This document shows, piece by piece, positions 1 through 3,811 of a stretch of 6,968 nucleotides of DNA. A program made the position numbers and the translations under genes. Source of the DNA: Blastococcus sp. (GTDB lineage: Bacteria > Actinomycetota > Actinomycetes > Mycobacteriales > Geodermatophilaceae); contig JAOPUS010000349.1 of assembly GCA_025963345.1 (NCBI GenBank), positions 1 to 6,968 of the forward strand, given 5' to 3'. The notes under the pieces were generated by a model that made no database searches, was not told the DNA's origin, and saw only the letters and a program-made list of their open reading frames with translations. Each line of letters starts with the position of its first letter. Position 1 is the stretch's first letter.

Positions 1-372
1 ACCCGCGGCGGTTGGACACCGGGTGCCACCACGGGCAGCGGCAGCCCGCTGCACGACGTCTACCTGCAGGCCACCACCGCCACCTTCGCGGCGATCGTGG
101 CCTGCCAGATCGGCACCGCCTTCGCCGCCCGGACCCAGCACAGCTCGTTGCGGGCCATCGGCCTGTGGACCAACCCGCTGCTGCTGGCCGGCATCGCCTT
201 CGAGCTGGTGTTCGCGGCCGCGGTCATCTACCTGCCGCCAGTGCAGACGGTCTTCGGCACCGCAGCCCTGCCGGGCTGGGTCATCGCCCTGCTCATCCCC
301 ATGCCGCTGCTGGTGTGGGGGCTCGACGAGACCTATCGCGCCCTCCGCCGCCGGTCCGCCGCTGATGTGTGA
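1..372 (+). CDS. P-type cation-transporting ATPase, C-terminal fragment (5' end outside window)
   Basis: The reading frame is open from base 1 to TGA at 370-372 and gives the last 123 residues of a larger protein. They match the C-terminal membrane domain of P2-type cation ATPases (Cation_ATPase_C), the last transmembrane bundle of pumps that use ATP to move Ca2+, H+, Na+ or similar ions. Seen: hydrophobic helices at about residues 24-43, 58-79 and 89-107, the family-like pattern ATFAAIVACQIGTAFAAR, then WTNP, an IYLPP turn before VQTVFGT, and a closing DETYRALRRR basic tail on the cytoplasmic side. The phosphorylation DKTGT motif and ion-site residues lie upstream of the window, so ion specificity cannot be given. 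It is the only clear gene on the + strand and converges on the acyltransferase at 696-1556. The stop overlaps a GTG that opens the following remnant ORF (GTGA). Confidence 0.88.
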   Translation, partial: TRGGWTPGATTGSGSPLHDVYLQATTATFAAIVACQIGTAFAARTQHSSLRAIGLWTNPLLLAGIAFELVFAAAVIYLPPVQTVFGTAALPGWVIALLIPMPLLVWGLDETYRALRRRSAADV

Positions 373-503
373 TCACGCCCCCGTCACCCGCCTGGGAACC
401 GGCCGTCCCCCTGCGCATCGTCGTGATCGCTTCGCCGAACTTCACGGTGCGGCCGCAGGGCTACGGCGGGGTGGGGAAGATGAGCGCGGACCTGGTTGCC
501 TAG
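369..503 (+). pseudogene. Truncated N-terminus of a GT4-type glycosyltransferase (remnant or micro-ORF)
   Basis: A GTG at 369 overlaps the ATPase stop by four bases (GTGA) and opens 44 codons ending at TAG 501-503. From residue 15 the peptide reads LRIVVIASPNFTVRP, then QGYGGVGKMSADLVA. This is the usual opening of family-4 (GT-B fold) glycosyltransferases: a first beta strand after the start, then the GYGG nucleotide-sugar loop, then a helix. Those enzymes run to about 350-420 residues. Here the frame stops after the first helix, and I found no continuation of the family in the other two + frames up to base 695. The simplest reading is a gene cut by deletion after its first ~30 family residues. 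The ATPase and a full glycosyltransferase may once have been neighbours or co-translated. Codon use is still GC-rich, so it may have been lost recently. The family call rests on about 30 residues only. Confidence 0.45.
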
Positions 504-549
504 GCGGGGCCACCGGCCGGGCTGGGACAGAGTGGCGGGCTGCCCGTCC

Positions 550-566
550 CCGGCGCCGGGCGCCGG
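550..566. repeat. GC-only inverted repeat in the convergent intergenic region
   Basis: CCGGCGCC at 550-557 and GGCGCCGG at 559-566 are perfect reverse complements with one base between them. A real RNA hairpin would have to open the inner pairs. It lies between the convergent ATPase/remnant ORF and the acyltransferase, where a shared terminator is expected, but no T-run follows on either strand. It may be a rho-independent-like structure of the T-less kind seen in high-GC genomes, or only composition. In the rest of 504-695 I see no gene, tRNA or other clear element. Confidence 0.3.
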
Positions 567-695
567 TCGGCCTGGTGCAGCGCTGACCCGACGGCGATCG
601 GGCGGGTAGCGCAGCGGTCGATCAGTCGTGGGTCTTGCCGCGCCGAATCGGAACGGTATGTGTGCGCCTCACCGCGCGCCCTGGCTGCTGCCGGC

Positions 696-1556
696 TCAGG
701 TCGCGGGCCCGGCCGACGAGGATGGTTCGTCTGCTCGCTGCATGATGCGACGCAGGTCGGCCGCGAAGCGGGTAGCGGGTGCACCATCGACGACGTTGTG
801 GTCGATGCTGACGGTGACGTCGAGCAACTCGATCGTCTCGATGTGCCCGTCGACCTCGACGGGACAGGCACTGATCCCGCCGACAACGATGGCGAGGGAT
901 GCCAGGCTGGGCGGAGCGATGGCGAAGCCGCCGCCGGCGGCGAACATGCCCAGTGCGGTCACCTGCACCGTGCCGATTGCGTCGTGCACACGGCGGGAAC
1001 GGCTCATTACGGCGTACATCACTCGGTACACGCCCGGGAGTCGTCCCAGCGTGGGGGCCAGCGTGTCGAGCAGTCGCCCGTTGCCGGTGCTGGAGGGGTG
1101 GGCCTTGGCGGCCCGGATCTCGACGCTGATCTCCGCGACGCTACGGATGTCGGCGTCACGAATGACGTGGACGAGCCCGAATGGTCCGTGGTCGGTCGGC
1201 ACCTCGATCAGCACCTGAACGTCCACGTGATGGTGCTCGACGAGGCGTCCGCGCCAGTCCCGGTAGGCGTGGACCTGCGGATGGCTGGCGGCTGCCCGGC
1301 CCACGCAGGCGACCACGTAGGCGGTCAACGACAGGGGCGGGTCGGTCTCGGCCAGCATCCGACGAGCCGGGGTGAGGTCGACCTGTAGAAGTCCGATCAT
1401 GGGCACTATCCGCCGACCAGCGCGTAAGGCCGCGGTGACCAGCCGCCGACTCGACGGGAACGGCCGCGAGGTGACGCCGCGCTCCCGCGTTGGCACGACG
1501 TCGTGTGCCGAGGACCCCTCCCCGTGGGACCGGGGAGGCGTCTCAGCCGCGCACAT
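696..1556 (-). CDS. Stand-alone 2-oxoacid dehydrogenase E2-type acyltransferase domain protein
   Basis: The protein (286 residues from ATG 1556) matches the catalytic domain of E2 subunits of 2-oxoacid dehydrogenase complexes, related to chloramphenicol acetyltransferase. Such domains move an acyl group between lipoamide and CoA. Seen: SRRLVTAALRAGRRIVP near residues 36-52, LSLTAYVVACVGRAAASHP at 75-93, FGLVHVIRDADIRSVAEI at 126-143, and the active-site segment SIDHNVVDGAPATRF at 250-264. That segment keeps the catalytic His (253) and Asp (257); Asn stands where E2 proteins usually have Arg. There is no lipoyl domain, no E1/E3-binding domain and no E1 or E3 gene nearby, so it is not an ordinary complex subunit and its acyl donor and acceptor are unknown. 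ATG 1556 overlaps the upstream ORF by 14 bases, which supports coupling. GTG 1496 is an alternative start that removes a 20-residue unconserved-looking leader. It stops at TGA 698-696. Confidence 0.8.
   Translation of the reverse strand: MCAAETPPRSHGEGSSAHDVVPTRERGVTSRPFPSSRRLVTAALRAGRRIVPMIGLLQVDLTPARRMLAETDPPLSLTAYVVACVGRAAASHPQVHAYRDWRGRLVEHHHVDVQVLIEVPTDHGPFGLVHVIRDADIRSVAEISVEIRAAKAHPSSTGNGRLLDTLAPTLGRLPGVYRVMYAVMSRSRRVHDAIGTVQVTALGMFAAGGGFAIAPPSLASLAIVVGGISACPVEVDGHIETIELLDVTVSIDHNVVDGAPATRFAADLRRIMQRADEPSSSAGPAT
1517..1538 (-). repeat. Perfect 8-bp hairpin at the 5' end of the acyltransferase gene
   Basis: CCTCCCCG (1517-1524) and CGGGGAGG (1531-1538) form a perfect eight-pair GC-rich stem with a six-base loop. 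On the transcribed - strand it lies 5 bases past the stop of the small ORF (1543), 18 bases past ATG 1556 and 20 bases before GTG 1496. The 3' arm plus the following bases make a GGGGAGGGG purine run that could pair with 16S rRNA, but it is too far from GTG 1496 for a standard site. There is no U-run after it, so it is not a classical terminator. Confidence 0.5.
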
Positions 1557-1737
1557 GGCCCGATACCCGAAGCAGCGCTCGTCGCAGCAGCGGGGCGGTG
1601 AGGAACCGTGGCAGGTGCACGACGACGTCCCGTACCTGTCGAGCCAGATCGGCCGACGTCGGCGGGGACGGCGCCCACGGCTCCGTCGTCGTCGGGGTGT
1701 GCGAGCCGGTGGTGGGGTCGGTGCGAATCCGGATCAA
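1543..1737 (-). CDS. Small hypothetical protein (64 aa), coupled to both neighbours
   Basis: I do not recognise this gene with confidence. The frame runs from TTG 1737, whose bases overlap the stop of the upstream small membrane protein (TTGA), to TGA 1545-1543, which lies 14 bases inside the acyltransferase gene. That makes a 64-residue peptide filling a gap that would otherwise be about 180 bases. Codon third positions are strongly G/C, as in the neighbouring genes. The first half is rich in Thr, Pro and Ser (TDPTTGSHTPTTTEPWAP) and looks disordered. The second half, SADLARQVRDVVVHLPRFL followed by TAPLLRRALLRV, could be an amphipathic helix. The PRFLTAPLLRR segment faintly recalls the N-terminus of some actinobacterial SRPBCC-domain proteins, so this could be a truncated relic of one; that is from memory and weak. 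No clear Shine-Dalgarno precedes the TTG. The start is therefore uncertain; the frame is more secure than the start. Confidence 0.45.
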   Translation of the reverse strand: MIRIRTDPTTGSHTPTTTEPWAPSPPTSADLARQVRDVVVHLPRFLTAPLLRRALLRVSGHVRG

Positions 1738-1973
1738 GGGAGCCACCGCGCGGCCCCGCGCCCCCGCCGGCCCAAGCGGAACCAGGCCAGCGGCCCGACG
1801 ACGTTGACGGCGATCACCGCCGCCCACGTCGTCCGGCTGCCGTTCACCTCCGCTGGCGTTCGCCTCGCCAGGTCGGCCCAGGCGGTAGCGGCCAGCGAGA
1901 GCTGAACCGCGGCCGCGACGAACACGGCAGTCTGCTGGCGCCGGCTGAGGTCAGCCCACCGTCGTCGTCGCAC
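1734..1973 (-). CDS. Small two-helix membrane protein, PLDc_N-like
   Basis: The 79-residue protein starts at GTG 1973. It has a basic N-terminus (VRRRRW), a hydrophobic helix at about residues 14-34, a short polar loop with WADLARRTP, a second helix at about 48-66 ending in VVGPLAWF, and a basic tail (RLGRRGRG). Helix, D-L-x-R-R loop, W-rich second helix and a G-P-L-x-(Y/W)-F end are the pattern of the phospholipase D N-terminal (PLDc_N) domain. In actinobacteria this domain occurs alone as a tiny membrane protein without the nuclease/phospholipase part; its role is unknown. The start is set by GAGGAG five bases upstream; GTG 1979 in the same frame overlaps that site and is less likely. It lies 13 bases after the nitroreductase stop and its own stop overlaps the next ORF, so it is almost certainly in one transcript with both. 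Confidence 0.75.
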   Translation of the reverse strand: MRRRRWADLSRRQQTAVFVAAAVQLSLAATAWADLARRTPAEVNGSRTTWAAVIAVNVVGPLAWFRLGRRGRGAARWLP

Positions 1974-1978
1974 GGACA

Positions 1979-1984
1979 CTCCTC
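1979..1984 (-). promoter_or_regulatory. Shine-Dalgarno site that decides the start of the small membrane protein
   Basis: GAGGAG on the - strand (CTCCTC at 1979-1984 on +) lies five bases before GTG 1973 and just after the nitroreductase stop (1989-1987). It favours GTG 1973 over the in-frame GTG 1979, which overlaps it. Confidence 0.65.
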
Positions 1985-1986
1985 GG

Positions 1987-2421
1987 TCAGCGCTGGTGGT
2001 CGGGAGTGAGGACCAGCACCGGTGCCGCGTCCTCGACGGGTAGGCGGGGGTACCGCTGCCGATAGGCGTCGACCGCCAGCTCGCGCTCGGCGGTCCGCGG
2101 TTCCAGGAGCCGGGCCCGACAGTCACGGCGCCCACCGGCCACGGTCACGGTCACGGGTCGGTCGTCGCCGGCGAAGTTCCGCCACCAGGTCTTTGTGTCC
2201 GGCTGCCCGGCGACCACCACGAAGCGGTCGTTCAGCACGGCGTACATGGCCGGCAGCTGCCGGCGCACGGCCGAGCGCCGGCCGGTGTACGCCAGGAGCA
2301 ACACCGATCCAGACAGCAGCCGGTGGGCGGGCGAGCAGAGCAGGCCACGGACGACCGGGTTCACGACATGGGCACGGAGCGTCGCAGCGAGCGTCCGTCC
2401 CCGTCGGATGTCAGCGTCCAT
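1987..2421 (-). CDS. Ddn-type nitroreductase, probable deazaflavin (F420)-dependent oxidoreductase
   Basis: The 144-residue protein belongs by pattern to the split-beta-barrel nitroreductase/deazaflavin-dependent family typified by mycobacterial Ddn. Members usually use reduced cofactor F420, or bind another flavin or haem, to reduce quinones or other small molecules, sometimes at the membrane. Seen: a basic N-terminal helix region (residues 1-35), the core strand LLLAYTGRRSAVRRQLPAMY at 41-60 (the TGRRSG-R-x-x-P signature with Ala for the second Gly), FVVVAGQ at 67-73, WWRNFAGDDRPVTVTVAG at 79-96 (matching the family's W-x-x-N-L...VTV segment), and YRQRYPRLP near the end. ATG 2421 gives the usual family length; the frame is open back to 2553, but the extra 44 residues have no family match. 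GGTGGG precedes the ATG by three bases, a weak and close ribosome site. It heads a packed run with the three genes at 1973-696. The substrate is unknown. Confidence 0.82.
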   Translation of the reverse strand: MDADIRRGRTLAATLRAHVVNPVVRGLLCSPAHRLLSGSVLLLAYTGRRSAVRRQLPAMYAVLNDRFVVVAGQPDTKTWWRNFAGDDRPVTVTVAGGRRDCRARLLEPRTAERELAVDAYRQRYPRLPVEDAAPVLVLTPDHQR

Positions 2422-2464
2422 GGGCCCACCGTTGACGACGAGGGGCGTCCAGGGCAGAGGCAGC

Positions 2465-2484
2465 GGACCCCTTATGCGGGGTCC
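2465..2484. repeat. Perfect 7-bp inverted repeat upstream of the nitroreductase
   Basis: GGACCCC (2465-2471) and GGGGTCC (2478-2484) are perfect complements around the loop TTATGC. It lies 44 bases before ATG 2421 and about 150 bases after the alcohol dehydrogenase stop, in a 210-bp gap. Without a U-run a terminator reading is weak; an operator for the downstream four-gene run is the other option. The rest of 2422-2631 shows no gene that I can support. Confidence 0.45.
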
Positions 2485-2631
2485 CAGGTCCCTGCTCTCC
2501 GGGTCGGCGAACTGCGCGATCTGCTCCTCGGCTCCGTCGCCTCGCCCGCGCACGCGGAGCCGCTGCCCAGTCCTGATCGTCCATCCCCGGCAGGACGTCT
2601 CGAGGGGCAGCGGACTTCTTGGTCGGCCGGC

Positions 2632-3642
2632 TCAGAACCGGAAGACGACGCGAGCGGGGACGTGTCCGGACAGGACGTCAGCCATCGCCTCGTTGACCTC
2701 GTCGAGTTTCCGGTCCACCGAGATCACCCTGGTGCGACCGGCCGCGTGCAGGGCGAAGACGTCGGCCAGGTCGTTGCGAGTGCCGACGATCGAGCCGATC
2801 ACCGACTTGCCGGAGAGCACCATGTCGAAGATGGGCAGAGCCATCGTCCCGTCGGCCGGCAGGGCCACGCACACCAGCCGGCCACCCCGGCGCAGTGACC
2901 GGTAGGCCTGGTCGAACGACTGCGGCGAGGCCGCCAGGGCGACCGCCACGTCGGCCCCGCCCAGCGCCTGGATCGCCTGGACCGGGTCAGTCGTCGCTGC
3001 GTTCACCACCTCGTCGGCGCCGAGCTGACGCGCCATCGCCAGCTTGTCGTCCTGGACGTCGACGGCGACGACGAAGCCGCCCGCGATCCGGGCGTACTGC
3101 AGCGCCAGGTGGCCCAAACCGCCGACGCCGAACACGGCGACCGTCTCGGCCGGGGCCACGCGGGCAACCTTGATGGCCTTGTAGGTGGTCACGCCTGCGC
3201 AGGTCAGCGGAGCGGCGTCCAGACTGGACACCGCGTCGGGCACCGAAGTGGCGAAGGCGGCGGCCACGACGGCGTACTCCGCGAAGGTGCCATCGACGGA
3301 GTACCCGGAGTTCACCTGCTCCTCGCAGAGGGTCTCCCAGCCGCCGATGCAGTGACGACACGCTCCGCAGGCGGAACCCAGCCAGGCGATCGCCACCCGC
3401 TCACCTGCGGCGCGGGCGGTCACGCCCTCGCCCAGTTCCTCGATGACGCCGACGCCCTCGTGTCCGGGGACGAACGGCGGAGCGGGCTTCACCGGCCAGT
3501 CGCCGTGCGCCGCGTGGATGTCGGTGTGGCAGAGCCCGCTGGTCTCCATCCGCACGAGCACCTGACCGGGCCCGGGCCGGGGGACCGGGATGTCCAGGAT
3601 CTGGAGCGGGGCACCGAGCTCGGTGACGACGGCGGCCTTCAT
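2632..3642 (-). CDS. adhP: Zinc-dependent, NAD-linked alcohol dehydrogenase, AdhP-like
   Basis: The 336-residue protein is a complete medium-chain alcohol dehydrogenase, which interconverts primary alcohols and aldehydes in the cytoplasm. Seen: catalytic-zinc ligands Cys38 (GLCHTD), His61-Glu62 (PGHEGVG) and Cys148 (LTCAGVTTYKA); the four structural-zinc cysteines at 92, 95, 98 and 106; the Rossmann loop VFGVGGLGHLALQYA from 170; and Asp195 at the end of the next strand (VVAVDV), which favours NAD over NADP. The NSGYSVDGTFAEYAVV and GSIVGTRNDL segments match the AdhP subgroup and the length is normal. The start is ATG 3642, preceded by GGAG seven bases upstream; the frame stays open to 3855 but that part has no family match and would run into the permease gene. 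It stands between two gaps of 169 and 210 bases and so is probably its own transcription unit, though read-through from the ABC genes is possible. Confidence 0.92.
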   Translation of the reverse strand: MKAAVVTELGAPLQILDIPVPRPGPGQVLVRMETSGLCHTDIHAAHGDWPVKPAPPFVPGHEGVGVIEELGEGVTARAAGERVAIAWLGSACGACRHCIGGWETLCEEQVNSGYSVDGTFAEYAVVAAAFATSVPDAVSSLDAAPLTCAGVTTYKAIKVARVAPAETVAVFGVGGLGHLALQYARIAGGFVVAVDVQDDKLAMARQLGADEVVNAATTDPVQAIQALGGADVAVALAASPQSFDQAYRSLRRGGRLVCVALPADGTMALPIFDMVLSGKSVIGSIVGTRNDLADVFALHAAGRTRVISVDRKLDEVNEAMADVLSGHVPARVVFRF

Positions 3643-3644
3643 GG

Positions 3645-3659
3645 CTGATCTCCGATCAG
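3645..3659 (-). promoter_or_regulatory. Inverted repeat enclosing the alcohol dehydrogenase ribosome-binding site
   Basis: CTGATC and GATCAG, three bases apart, form a perfect 6-3-6 inverted repeat two bases before ATG 3642. The GGAG Shine-Dalgarno (3653-3650) begins in the loop and ends in the 3' arm. It could be an operator half-site pair or a small hairpin that affects initiation; it may also be chance. Confidence 0.4.
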
Positions 3660-3705
3660 GGACGTGCGCGGAATGCGGTGTCGGTATCGAGCTTCTCCGG
3701 TCGAG

Positions 3706-3731
3706 GCTGACGTCAGCAGGGGATGACGTCA
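3706..3731. promoter_or_regulatory. Two TGACGTCA palindromes upstream of the alcohol dehydrogenase, candidate operators
   Basis: TGACGTCA occurs at 3708-3715 and again at 3724-3731, 16 bases centre to centre. The first is part of a 12-base perfect palindrome, GCTGACGTCAGC (3706-3717). They lie 64-89 bases before ATG 3642, where a promoter for that gene is expected. A repeated 8-base palindrome in a 169-base gap suggests binding of a dimeric regulator to two sites, but I cannot name the regulator. I see no convincing -10/-35 pair. In the same gap GGGCCC occurs at 3741-3746 and 3769-3774; the two copies could pair, with a long loop, as a weak end structure for the ABC genes. Confidence 0.45.
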
Positions 3732-3811
3732 CTCGAGGACGGGCCCGACGACCCCGGTCAGCGGCCGAGGGCCCTGGGTCACGGGGACCTGCGACCGCCG
3801 CCGGGGGTGGA

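Noticed and set aside
595..665. tRNA-like stretch (GTAGCGCAGCGGT resembles a D-arm/A box)
   Set aside because: There is no GGTTCGAATCC-type T-arm at the right distance and no acceptor stem pairing, so it is not a tRNA.
660..1388. A 242-codon open frame on the + strand
   Set aside because: It is antisense to the acyltransferase, whose E2-type motifs on the - strand are clear. The + translation is Gly/Asp/Val-rich without recognisable domains.
2422..2553. Nitroreductase start at 2553, adding 44 residues
   Set aside because: The extra residues have no family match and ATG 2421 gives the normal family length. The GAGGAG inside the stretch does not lie at a start codon.
2459..2615. Direct repeat GGCAGCGGAC at 2459-2468 and 2606-2615
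   Set aside because: Ten bases in GC-rich DNA, 147 bases apart, with no target-site or att-like context; likely chance.
2195..2905. A 236-codon + strand frame spanning the gap between the dehydrogenase and the nitroreductase
   Set aside because: Most of it is antisense to the two recognised genes; its part in the gap has no motif and no good ribosome-binding site.
3741..3774. GGGCCC pair as a terminator for the ABC genes
   Set aside because: Only six pairs with a 22-base loop and no U-run; GGGCCC is self-complementary and common in this composition.
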